Below are positions 1-7,744 of a stretch of 64,000 bases of DNA, piece after piece. Both the position numbers and the translations under genes were made by a program. How positions within the stretch are numbered: position 1 is the first letter of the stretch; every line of letters begins with the position of its first letter. The notes below the pieces were generated by a model. It saw nothing but the letters and a program-made list of their open reading frames with translations, was not told the DNA's origin and did not search any database. Source of the stretch: Micromonospora rubida. GTDB lineage: Bacteria > Actinomycetota > Actinomycetes > Mycobacteriales > Micromonosporaceae. Location: NCBI RefSeq assembly GCF_009908295.1, contig NZ_JAAALO010000003.1, positions 248,001 through 312,000 on the forward strand, in the 5' to 3' direction.

Positions 1-2851
1 CCAGGCCGACCAGCACCGGCGACCACCAGGGCAGGTCGAAGGCGGCCGCCGCCCCGACGGTGGCCAGGGCGGCGGCGACGCCCGACACGTCGTACTTCCA
101 GGGGGCCGGCAGCAGCACCCCGGCCGCGACGCCGAGCAGCGCCAGCGCGACGGGCGCCTGCCAGGTGGACCCGCCGACCGGCGCGGCCGGCCACCCGGAC
201 AGGTCGCCGGCCCAGATCGGGCCCGGGGTGGCCAGCACGCCCCACCCGCCGCGCAGCGCGCTCCAGCCGGCGAGCAGCCCGATCAGGGTGCCACCGACGG
301 CGAGCCCGAGGATGGGCCCGCGTCGCCACTGCTCGGGCATCGCCCGGGCCGCGACGGCGACCACCGCCACGAGCGCGGCGGCCACCACGAGCTGCCCGCC
401 GGGGGTGAGCACCGCCCCGATCCGCACCAGGGTGGCGACCAGCGCCGCGGTGACCGCGGCGGCGGCCAGGTCGGAGCCGTCCATGGCCAGGTCGGAGCGG
501 CGGCCCGCGTCGATCGAAGGGGCCAGGAAGACCAGCACCCCGGCCACGAACAGCAGCCCGCCCACCCAGGCGTCCGCGACGGTGGCCCCGGGAGCGCCGA
601 ACGCGGCGGCGGTCACCGCCAGCGCCCCGAGGCCGGTGCCCACGGCCAGCGGCGCCGGGATGTGCCGCTCGGACACCTGCACCATGGCGGCGTACCCGAG
701 GGTGACGCAGACCGCCAGGAAGCTCGCCGCCAGCACCGGCACGGTCGCCTCGCGCAGGCTCGCCGGGGTCGGCGTCGGGTCGGTCGGCACGGCCGCGGCG
801 ACGAACGCGGCGACCGCCCCGGGCAGGGCGAACGCCGCACCACCGGCGGCCCAGGCGGAGACGACGCCTGCCGTGGCGGGGGTGATCCGGATCCGGGGTG
901 CCACCGCGACCAGCGCGCCGGCCAGGAAGAGGGCGAGCAGCACAGCGGCGGTCAGCGCCGGCCTGGCCAGCCCGGCGCCCGCGCCGAGCAGGCCCACCAC
1001 GGCTGCGGCGACCGCGTGCACCGTGGCGGCCCGCGTCGTGCTCGCGGTGAGCCCGGCCGCGCCGATGCCGATCGCGACCAGCACCATCGGCCACGGCGCC
1101 GCCACCCAGCCCAGGCCGAACGACGCCGGCACGGCGAGCGCGGTCAGCGCCGCCCCGACCACCGCGAACTCGCGGCGGATCTCCGGCGGCAGGGCCAGTA
1201 TCGCGGCGACGGTGAGCAGGAAGGCGCTGGCGGCGAGCTGCCAGGCCGCTGGCCCGACCGAGGCGGCCAGCTCGGCCGGGTAGCGGGCGAGGTCCGCCGC
1301 CCAGGCCGGGATGGCGGCCCGCGCCGGGGCCAACCCGGCACGCAGCGCGCCGCCGGCCACCACCAGGCCGCTGACCGTGAGCGCCGCGGCCGAGGCGAGC
1401 TGCGGCCCACGCCGGGCGGCTTCGGGTACGGCCCGCACGGCCAGCCCGGTGAGGGTGATGACGGCGGCGATCAGCAGCAGGGCCCGGCCGGGGAAGGCCA
1501 CCGAAGCGACCCGGCCCAGCGCGCCGATCACCGCGAGGGTGAGGATGCCGGCGGCCACGTCGGGCAGCGGCGGGCGGCGCAGCACCAGCGCCCCGCCCAG
1601 CCCCACCAGCGCGGCCAGCAGCAGCACCGCGCCCGCCCCGGCCGCCGCCGGCACCGTGTCGGCGCGCAGCAGCGCGGTCACCGCGTACGCGAGGGCCAGC
1701 GCCACCGCCACGGCGTGCAACAGCCAGGTCAGCGCGCCCAACGCCGGGACCGGGCGGGCCGGCGCGGCGGCGACGGACGCGCCACCGGTGCCGAGCACCT
1801 CGCCGGACTCCTCCGGCGCGCCCTCCGGCCGGCTGTCCTCGGTGGGGCGGCGGGGCGGCGGGGCGGTGGAGGCGTCGGAGGCGGCCAGGGGAGTCGGCAG
1901 GTCCTCGCGCACCGGCCGCTCGACGGTGACGGGGGAACGGGCCAGCACCAGGTCCACGACGGCGACCACGGTCAGCACCAGCGCCCAGCCGGCCGGCCCG
2001 GTGACCCACCCGTAGGCCAGCAGCGGCAGCACCGGCTGCGCGGCCAGCACGGCGGCGAAGCGGGGGGCGCGCAGCCCCGTCCAGAGCGCGTAGCCGAACC
2101 CGACGGCGGCGGTGACCGCGAAGACCGCCCCGGCGAAGACCGCCCCGGACGCGCCCCCGCCGCCGATCCGGTCCACCGCCCACAGCGCGTACCCGGCCAG
2201 CGGCACCAGCAGCAGGCCGACGGCGGCGATCGTCTCGGCGGTCGAGGTGAGCCCGCGCCGGGCCAGCGCCGGTGGGGCGAGCAGCAGCAGCACCGTCGCG
2301 ACGAGCAGGATGCCCAACCGGGACAGGGCGCCCATCGAGCTGGTGGCCACCGCGGCGAAGACCACCGCGGCCACGGCGAGCAGCAGCGCGCCCAGCCCGA
2401 GGGGGATGTTCTGCACCTCCCGCGAGGACGCCTCCGGCGGGTGCTCGGGGTTGTCGGCGTCCAGCCAGCGGGCCGCCGACTGCGGTGGCGGGTCCTCCGA
2501 CCCGGGCGGCGCGGCGCCCTGCCGTGGCACTCGGGGCGGCGCCCCGGCGGCGGCGGTGGGTGGGCGGCGACCAGGCCGGCGGCGCAGCACCCGCCGGGGG
2601 CGGGCAGCCTGCTTGGTCCGCTCCTCACCGGCGTGCGTGAGGATGTCCCGCTGGAAGAGCGCGGCCTGCATCTTCGCGGCGATCTGCCGCTGCTCGGCGG
2701 CGATGGCGGCCTCGCGGGCCTTCATCTCCGCGATCGAGCGCTCGACGTCCGCCAGGTGCCCGGCCCACTGGGCCTGGTGCGCGCCGCAGTGCGGACACTG
2801 GGCGGCCGGCTTGATCTCCCGGCCGCACGAGGAGCACTGAAAGGTCTGCAC
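1..2851 (-). CDS. Large multi-pass membrane protein with N-terminal zinc ribbon (partial, runs off left edge)
   Basis: Only the N-terminal part, about 950 residues, is visible; the frame is still open at the left edge. I place the start at the GTG at 2851, preceded by GGAGG at good spacing, because this yields a complete zinc ribbon at the N terminus (CSSC at residues 6-9, CPHC at 19-22). After it comes a charged, probably coiled-coil stretch (about 30-65), a Pro/Arg-rich linker, and then a long series of Ala/Val/Leu membrane segments broken by one acidic Pro/Glu-rich loop. The layout resembles the actinobacterial SCO7613-type membrane proteins, whose function is unknown. No catalytic motif is visible. 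The gene is transcribed away from the ugd gene side of the window and has its own ribosome binding site. The membrane topology is certain; the family name is a tentative recollection. Confidence 0.75.
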   Translation of the reverse strand, partial: MQTFQCSSCGREIKPAAQCPHCGAHQAQWAGHLADVERSIAEMKAREAAIAAEQRQIAAKMQAALFQRDILTHAGEERTKQAARPRRVLRRRPGRRPPTAAAGAPPRVPRQGAAPPGSEDPPPQSAARWLDADNPEHPPEASSREVQNIPLGLGALLLAVAAVVFAAVATSSMGALSRLGILLVATVLLLLAPPALARRGLTSTAETIAAVGLLLVPLAGYALWAVDRIGGGGASGAVFAGAVFAVTAAVGFGYALWTGLRAPRFAAVLAAQPVLPLLAYGWVTGPAGWALVLTVVAVVDLVLARSPVTVERPVREDLPTPLAASDASTAPPPRRPTEDSRPEGAPEESGEVLGTGGASVAAAPARPVPALGALTWLLHAVAVALALAYAVTALLRADTVPAAAGAGAVLLLAALVGLGGALVLRRPPLPDVAAGILTLAVIGALGRVASVAFPGRALLLIAAVITLTGLAVRAVPEAARRGPQLASAAALTVSGLVVAGGALRAGLAPARAAIPAWAADLARYPAELAASVGPAAWQLAASAFLLTVAAILALPPEIRREFAVVGAALTALAVPASFGLGWVAAPWPMVLVAIGIGAAGLTASTTRAATVHAVAAAVVGLLGAGAGLARPALTAAVLLALFLAGALVAVAPRIRITPATAGVVSAWAAGGAAFALPGAVAAFVAAAVPTDPTPTPASLREATVPVLAASFLAVCVTLGYAAMVQVSERHIPAPLAVGTGLGALAVTAAAFGAPGATVADAWVGGLLFVAGVLVFLAPSIDAGRRSDLAMDGSDLAAAAVTAALVATLVRIGAVLTPGGQLVVAAALVAVVAVAARAMPEQWRRGPILGLAVGGTLIGLLAGWSALRGGWGVLATPGPIWAGDLSGWPAAPVGGSTWQAPVALALLGVAAGVLLPAPWKYDVSGVAAALATVGAAAAFDLPWWSPVLVGL

Positions 2852-3013
2852 GACACCCCTCCACCCGCTGGCCCGCACTGTGGACTCCCACTGTCGCAGC
2901 ATGCCCTGAGCCGGCGCGGATTTCGACACCTGTCGGCGGGTTGACGGTGACGAACAGCGGACGGCCGGCCGCGGCGGGTCGCCGCAGCCGGCCGTCGCCG
3001 GTGTCGGGGTGGA

Positions 3014-4438
3014 TCAGGGGCGGCCCATGCCCCGATATTCCCACCCGGCCTGCGTCCACAGTGTCGAGTCGAGGCAGTTTCGGCCGTCGACCACCCGACG
3101 GCCTGCGACCAGCTCGCCGAGGGCCACCGGGTCGGCGTTGCGGAAGTCGGCCCACTCGGTGAGCACGCAGACCAGGTCCGCCCCGGTCACCGCGTCGGCC
3201 ATGCTGGACTCGTACGTCAGCTCGGGGGCCACCCGGCGGGCGTTCTCGGTGCCCTGCGGGTCGTACACGTGCACGTCCGCCCCGGCCTTGCCGAGCAGCC
3301 CGGCGACGGCGAGCGCCGGGGCGTCGCGTACGTCGTCGGTGTTGGGCTTGAAGGTCGCGCCGAGCACGGCGACCCGGGTGCCGGACAGGTCCGGGCCGGC
3401 CGGCCCGGAGCGGCGGCCGAGCAGCTCGGCGGCGAGCCCGACGACCCGGGTACGGCGACGCAGGTTGATCAGGTCGACCTCGTGCAGGAAACGCAGCGCC
3501 TCGCCGGCGCCCAGCTCCTGGGCGCGGGCCTGGAAGGCCCGGATGTCCTTGGGCAGGCAGGCCCCGCCGAAGCCGAGGCCGGCCTGGAGGAACCGGTTGC
3601 CGATCCGGGGGTCGTACCCGATGGCGCGGGCGAGCTGGGTGACGTCGCCGCCGGAGGCCTCGCAGACCTCGGCCATCGCGTTGATGAACGAGATCTTGGT
3701 GGCCAGGAAGGCGTTCGCGGCGACCTTGACCAGCTCGGCGGTGGCGAAGTCGGTGGCCACCAGCGGGACCTCCCGGTCCTCCGTGGCGGCCAGGTCGAAG
3801 ACGCCCTTGTGGGCGGCGTAGAGCATGCCGTTGGCCCACTCGCTCTTGACGCCCACCACGATCCGGTTGGGACGCAGCACGTCGTCGACGGCGAAGCCCT
3901 CCTGGAGGAACTCCGGGCTCCACGCCACCTCGACCCCGAGGTTGGCCGGGGTGTGCTTGCCGACGAGCTGCTCCACCCACTCGGCGGTGCCCACCGGGAC
4001 GGTGGACTTGCCGACGATCAGCGCCTTGCGGGTGAGGTGCTGGGCCAGGCTGGTCACCGACGCCTCGACGTACGACAGGTCCGCGCCCATCCCGTCGGCG
4101 CGCTGCGGGGTTCCGACGCAGATGAAGTGCACGTCGCCGAACTCGGCGGTCTCGGCGATGTCGGTGCTGAACCGCAGTCGCCCGGCGGCCAGGTTGCGCC
4201 GCAGCAGCTCGTCGAGGCCGGGCTCGTGGATCGGCACCTCGCCGGCGTTGAGCTTGGCGATCTTCTCCGCGTCGACGTCGAAGCCGAGCACCTCGTAGCC
4301 GAGCTCGGCGTAGCAGATGGCGTACGTCGCACCGAGGTACCCGGTGCCGAGGAACGTGACCCGGGGGCGGGCCGCGCCCGACGGCGGCGTCACCGCGGCG
4401 ATGGCCGGCATCGGTTGGTTCGGGTACGGGATCGTCAC
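3014..4438 (-). CDS. ugd: UDP-glucose 6-dehydrogenase
   Basis: The enzyme oxidises UDP-glucose to UDP-glucuronate with two NAD+, supplying sugar precursors for cell-surface glycans. The 474-residue product has the family layout: an N-terminal Rossmann domain (GTGYLG at residues 31-36), a helical middle and a C-terminal UDP-binding domain. The catalytic-cysteine signature GGACLPKD (Cys about 294) and the late ATFKPNTDD motif are intact. I choose the GTG at 4438, which has GGAGAAG upstream, over an ATG 45 bp further out that adds an Arg/Ala-rich stretch lacking homology-like character. It is divergent from the acyl-CoA dehydrogenase across about 245 bp. Length is a little above the usual 430-450 because of a 25-residue N-terminal extension. 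UDP-N-acetylmannosamine dehydrogenase is the main alternative, judged less likely. Confidence 0.9.
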   Translation of the reverse strand: MTIPYPNQPMPAIAAVTPPSGAARPRVTFLGTGYLGATYAICYAELGYEVLGFDVDAEKIAKLNAGEVPIHEPGLDELLRRNLAAGRLRFSTDIAETAEFGDVHFICVGTPQRADGMGADLSYVEASVTSLAQHLTRKALIVGKSTVPVGTAEWVEQLVGKHTPANLGVEVAWSPEFLQEGFAVDDVLRPNRIVVGVKSEWANGMLYAAHKGVFDLAATEDREVPLVATDFATAELVKVAANAFLATKISFINAMAEVCEASGGDVTQLARAIGYDPRIGNRFLQAGLGFGGACLPKDIRAFQARAQELGAGEALRFLHEVDLINLRRRTRVVGLAAELLGRRSGPAGPDLSGTRVAVLGATFKPNTDDVRDAPALAVAGLLGKAGADVHVYDPQGTENARRVAPELTYESSMADAVTGADLVCVLTEWADFRNADPVALGELVAGRRVVDGRNCLDSTLWTQAGWEYRGMGRP

Positions 4439-4683
4439 GCCTGTCTTCTCCGCTCGCGCTGGCGGCGCTTCCTCGCGTCGCATTCGGCTGCGGCGCCGGG
4501 CCGGGCACCGAAGGGAATTGTGTCGTTTTGTGCGCGCCGTGCCGCATCGACGTCTCCGTCAGGCCCGAGCCTACGCGGCGGTAAGGATCACCCGAGCTCT
4601 GGTGGCTATCCTTCAGTCTGCGCGGTCGGCGGTTCCGAGACGCTACAGACTGCGCATGATAGCGGTGAAGGGGAGGGGCCGAC

Positions 4684-5847
4684 ATGGCCGCAGAGCAGTC
4701 GTTCGACGTCTACCGGTTGCCCGAGGAACACGGGGCGGTCCGCGAGGCGGTGCGTGAGGTCTGTGCCGCGAAGGTGGCGCCGCACGCCGCCGAGGCGGAC
4801 GAGACGAGCGAGTTCCCGAAGGCGTCCTACGACGCCCTCCGCTCGGCGGACTTCCACGCCCCGCACATCCCCGTCGAGTACGGCGGCGCCGGAGCGGATG
4901 CCCTGGCCACGGCCATCGTGATCGAGGAGGTGGCCCGGGCCTGCGCCTCGTCCTCGCTGATCCCGGCGGTGAACAAGCTGGGCACCCTGCCGCTGATCCT
5001 GGCCGGCTCCGAGGAGCTCAAGCGCAGGTACCTCACGCCGGTCGCCGCCGGGGACGCGATGTTCTCGTACTGCCTCTCCGAGCCGGAGGCCGGCAGCGAC
5101 GCGGCCTCGATGACCACCAGGGCGGTCCGCGACGGCGACCACTGGGTGCTCAACGGGGTGAAGCGGTGGATCACCAACGCGGGCGTCTCGGAGTACTACA
5201 CGGTCTTCGCCGTGACGGATCCCACAGCGCGGTCGAGGGGCATCTCCGCGTTCGTCGTGGAGAAGTCCGACCCGGGGGTCAGCTTCGGCGCCCCGGAGAA
5301 GAAGCTCGGCATCAAGGGCTCGCCGACCCGCGAGGTCTACCTCGACAACGTCCGTATCCCGGCCGACCGGATGATCGGCGCCGAGGGCACCGGCTTCGGC
5401 ACCGCGATGAAGACCCTGGACCACACCCGGGTCACCATCGCCGCGCAGGCCGTCGGCATCGCCCAGGGCGCGCTCGACTACGCCAAGGGGTACGTGCGCG
5501 AGCGCAAGCAGTTCGGCAAGGCGGTCGCCGAGTTCCAGGGCATCCAGTTCATGCTCGCCGACATGGGCATGAAGCTGGAGGCGGCCCGGCAGCTCACTTA
5601 CACGGCCGCCGGCAAGTCCGAGCGGGGCGACGCCGACCTGACGTACTTCGGCGCGGCGGCCAAGTGCTTCGCCTCCGACGCCGCCATGGAGATCACCACT
5701 GACGCGGTGCAGCTCCTCGGCGGCTACGGCTACACCCGCGACTACCCGGTCGAGCGGATGATGCGGGACGCCAAGATCACCCAGATCTACGAGGGCACCA
5801 ACCAGGTCCAGCGCATCGTGATGGCCCGCCAACTGCTCCGCGACTGA
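4684..5847 (+). CDS. Acyl-CoA dehydrogenase (FadE25-like)
   Basis: This is a 387-residue FAD flavoprotein that introduces the alpha-beta double bond in acyl-CoA, in fatty-acid or branched-chain amino-acid breakdown. It is full length for the family. Visible marks are the N-terminal helical domain, the [10 protein letters not shown] flavin/substrate loop, the middle beta domain, and the C-terminal YEGTNQVQR motif carrying the likely catalytic Glu (about residue 370). The ATG at 4684 follows AGGGGAGGGG. No partner gene (ETF, enoyl-CoA hydratase) is adjacent, so the chain-length preference cannot be read from context. It stands alone, divergent from ugd and convergent with the HExxH gene. Family assignment is secure; the FadE25-like label rests on overall resemblance. 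Confidence 0.92.
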   Translation: MAAEQSFDVYRLPEEHGAVREAVREVCAAKVAPHAAEADETSEFPKASYDALRSADFHAPHIPVEYGGAGADALATAIVIEEVARACASSSLIPAVNKLGTLPLILAGSEELKRRYLTPVAAGDAMFSYCLSEPEAGSDAASMTTRAVRDGDHWVLNGVKRWITNAGVSEYYTVFAVTDPTARSRGISAFVVEKSDPGVSFGAPEKKLGIKGSPTREVYLDNVRIPADRMIGAEGTGFGTAMKTLDHTRVTIAAQAVGIAQGALDYAKGYVRERKQFGKAVAEFQGIQFMLADMGMKLEAARQLTYTAAGKSERGDADLTYFGAAAKCFASDAAMEITTDAVQLLGGYGYTRDYPVERMMRDAKITQIYEGTNQVQRIVMARQLLRD

Positions 5848-5910
5848 CCGCGCCGACGCGGTGGCGGCGTCCGGTTGCCACCGCGCTCACCGGGTGGCGG
5901 CGTCCGGCCG

Positions 5911-7302
5911 TCACCCGGGCGACCGCCGGGCCAGCGCGGCGGCCCGCCGGGGCACCGTCTCCCCGCGCCAGCCGGCCAGCACGTCGTCGAGCTGCGCCAC
6001 GAGCAGCCGCCCGTACGGGGTGAGGCCGTCGCCGGCCAGCAGCCGCCCAGCGACGTCACGGCAGGCCAGGCGGACGCGCTCGAACTCGACCTGGGCCCGC
6101 AGCAGCGGGCCCGGCTCGGTCTCGACGTGGCGCTGCCGCCGCCAGAAGTCGGCCACCCGCACGTGTGCGTAGAGGCCCTGCACCAGGGCCGGCAGCGGCC
6201 GGAGGCCGGCCCGCCACGGCACGGACAGCCGGACCCCGTCGGCCGGCTCGACGAGCGCGAAGAGGTCGTCCAGCGCCGCGAGCTTGTTGTGTGCCAGCTC
6301 GTGCACGAGGGTGGCGGCCAGCGTCTGGGCGTCGCCGTGGCCGGCGAGCGCGATGCAGCCCACCCCGGCCGGGAAGGTCCCGCTCACCAGCCCCGCGCCG
6401 CGTTCCCGGGACGTGCCGTCCCGCCCGCCGCCGGCCAGGGCCGCCCGTCCCGCACCGTCCCGGGCCAGCGGCATCAGCATCGCGACCGCGGCGGCCAACT
6501 CGGCCGCGTACCGGCGGTGCCGGGTGGCCAGCAGCCGCCAGGCCGGCGCCAGGCGGGCCCGCCAGACGGCGGCGTCGGCCGGGCCCACCGGGACGACGGC
6601 GCCGGGGCGGGCCACCGACCCCAGGTCGTCGAGCCGCAGGCGCAGCCCCGCCCGCCCACCCGCCCGCAGCACGGGCGTCCGGAACCAGACCGGCGGCCCA
6701 GGCTCCGCGCCGGGGCCCGTCGTCCGACCGGGCCGATCGGCCGCTGCCGGGACGACGGTGACGCCGTCGATCGCCACCGTGCCGTCGGCGCCGTCCACGG
6801 CCAGCTCGACGACCTGCGAGCCGCCGTGGGCACCGGGCGGGGCGGGCGGGTGGGCCGGCCGGACGAGGCCCAGCGTCGGTAGGGCGAACGCCGCCGCGCC
6901 CGTCGGGCCTGTCGGAAAGGCGACACGCAGCGGGAGGCCCGCGCGCAGGGCCGCCGCCGCGACCACCGGGCCGAGCATGGCCGGCTGCGCGACCGGCCCG
7001 TCGCCGGCCCGCAGCGCGGCCAGGGTCTGCGCCACCCAGGCGCTCACGGCGGGGTAGGTGAGCACCTGCCGGGCCGGCTGCGGGGCCGAGCGCCGCAGCT
7101 CACCAAGGTCGTGCCAGGCCCGCCGGACCAGCTCGGCGTGCGGGTGGCGGAGGTCCCCGGTCAGTTCCACGACCTCCCGCAGGGCGAGCAGGTTCCGGCT
7201 GTACTGACCGGCCAGCAGCCGCCGGACGGCGGAGGGCCCGCCACCGCCACGGGCGATCGCCAGGAACGTCCCGGGGGGCATCTCGTGCCGGTCGGCCCGC
7301 AC
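5911..7302 (-). CDS. HExxH-motif protein, putative peptide beta-hydroxylase of the FxSxx-COOH type
   Basis: The 463-residue product carries LVHELAHNK, a zincin-like HExxH (His334, Glu335, His338), in an otherwise Ala/Arg-rich helical protein. The N-terminal region (pattern GGGGPSAVRRLLAGQYSRN) and the position of HExxH in the C-terminal third match the mod_HExxH domain found with FxSxx-COOH peptide systems. In related fused radical SAM enzymes that domain acts as an alpha-ketoglutarate-dependent peptide beta-hydroxylase rather than a protease. I choose the GTG at 7302, because GGGGGAGGG lies just upstream; the first ATG at 7353 gives an Arg-rich extension. It is divergent from the short peptide ORF and the FxsT-like gene, as expected for a modification cluster. 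There is no radical SAM domain and no signal peptide, so it is probably cytosolic. The family is fairly secure; substrate and reaction are inferred. Confidence 0.75.
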   Translation of the reverse strand: MRADRHEMPPGTFLAIARGGGGPSAVRRLLAGQYSRNLLALREVVELTGDLRHPHAELVRRAWHDLGELRRSAPQPARQVLTYPAVSAWVAQTLAALRAGDGPVAQPAMLGPVVAAAALRAGLPLRVAFPTGPTGAAAFALPTLGLVRPAHPPAPPGAHGGSQVVELAVDGADGTVAIDGVTVVPAAADRPGRTTGPGAEPGPPVWFRTPVLRAGGRAGLRLRLDDLGSVARPGAVVPVGPADAAVWRARLAPAWRLLATRHRRYAAELAAAVAMLMPLARDGAGRAALAGGGRDGTSRERGAGLVSGTFPAGVGCIALAGHGDAQTLAATLVHELAHNKLAALDDLFALVEPADGVRLSVPWRAGLRPLPALVQGLYAHVRVADFWRRQRHVETEPGPLLRAQVEFERVRLACRDVAGRLLAGDGLTPYGRLLVAQLDDVLAGWRGETVPRRAAALARRSPG

Positions 7303-7439
7303 CCGCGCCCTCCCCCGGCCATGCGACAGTCCACCGAAGCGACGGGTGAACATCGATGAACGCTACGATATGTTACTGGCGGAACGCTGGCTGTGCGGTT
7401 CGAAGTGGTGGCCTCGATGGATCGAAGGTTGGACGAGAC

Positions 7440-7706
7440 ATGTCGGAAGGGATGAGCAGCCGCGACGAGCCGCTGATATCTCATCTTCTCAATGCCGAAG
7501 AACTCGATCCGGCGGACCTCGACGCCGTGCCACGGAAGCTGCTGCTCCGGTCGTTGCGCCGGCTGATCGACGAGACTGGTGACCCGACGGCCGAATTCCT
7601 GTGGTTCCCCAACCAGACCAGCGATCCCGGGGGGCTGCGGAGCGGCCGGCGGGGACGATCCGGGTCCGGCGGGGACACCGGCGGGGACGGGGAGGGAAAA
7701 CGATGA
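7440..7706 (+). CDS. Short FxsA-like leader peptide ORF lacking an FxSxx C terminus (candidate RiPP precursor)
   Basis: An 88-residue ORF (84 if the second ATG at 7452 is used) sits between the divergent HExxH gene and the FxsT-like gene. Residues about 9-46 form an acidic-then-basic amphipathic stretch with the pattern P-L-I, ELDPADLDAV, then LLLRSLRRLIDETGDP. I recognise this as the leader shape of FxSxx-COOH precursor peptides. Instead of ending in F-x-S-x-x it continues as AEFLWFPNQTSDPGG and then a Gly/Arg/Ser-rich basic tail. The aromatic and Asn/Asp residues after the leader would suit a hydroxylated or cross-linked core. Translation signals are modest (GAAGG about 10 nt before 7440). 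Base composition over 7350-7500 is lower in GC than the flanks. It could also be a small regulatory partner of the neighbouring enzymes. Confidence 0.6.
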   Translation: MSEGMSSRDEPLISHLLNAEELDPADLDAVPRKLLLRSLRRLIDETGDPTAEFLWFPNQTSDPGGLRSGRRGRSGSGGDTGGDGEGKR

Positions 7707-7744
7707 AGGGTGACCGTTGCCGGGTCGGGTCGGTCCGCCGGTGA
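7703..7744 (+). other. Possible 13-codon minicistron bridging the peptide ORF and the FxsT-like gene
   Basis: The best ribosome binding site in the junction, GGAGGG with 6-nt spacing, precedes an ATG at 7703 that overlaps the stop of the peptide ORF (ATGA). That frame runs only 13 codons and stops at 7742-7744, overlapping the GTG at 7741 (GTGA). It may couple translation of the peptide gene to the large ATPase gene, or it may be chance. There is no evidence that the peptide itself matters. Confidence 0.3.

Noticed and set aside
662..2944. Plus-strand frame of 760 codons opposite the membrane protein
   Set aside because: Low-complexity Gly/Arg/Gln composition and no motif, while the minus strand has a zinc ribbon and clear membrane helices.
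7717..7740. TTG at 7717 as start of the FxsT-like gene
   Set aside because: Not excluded, since GAAGGG lies upstream, but GTG 7741 is in the coupling position with the minicistron stop and the added residues look non-conserved; kept as an alternative only.
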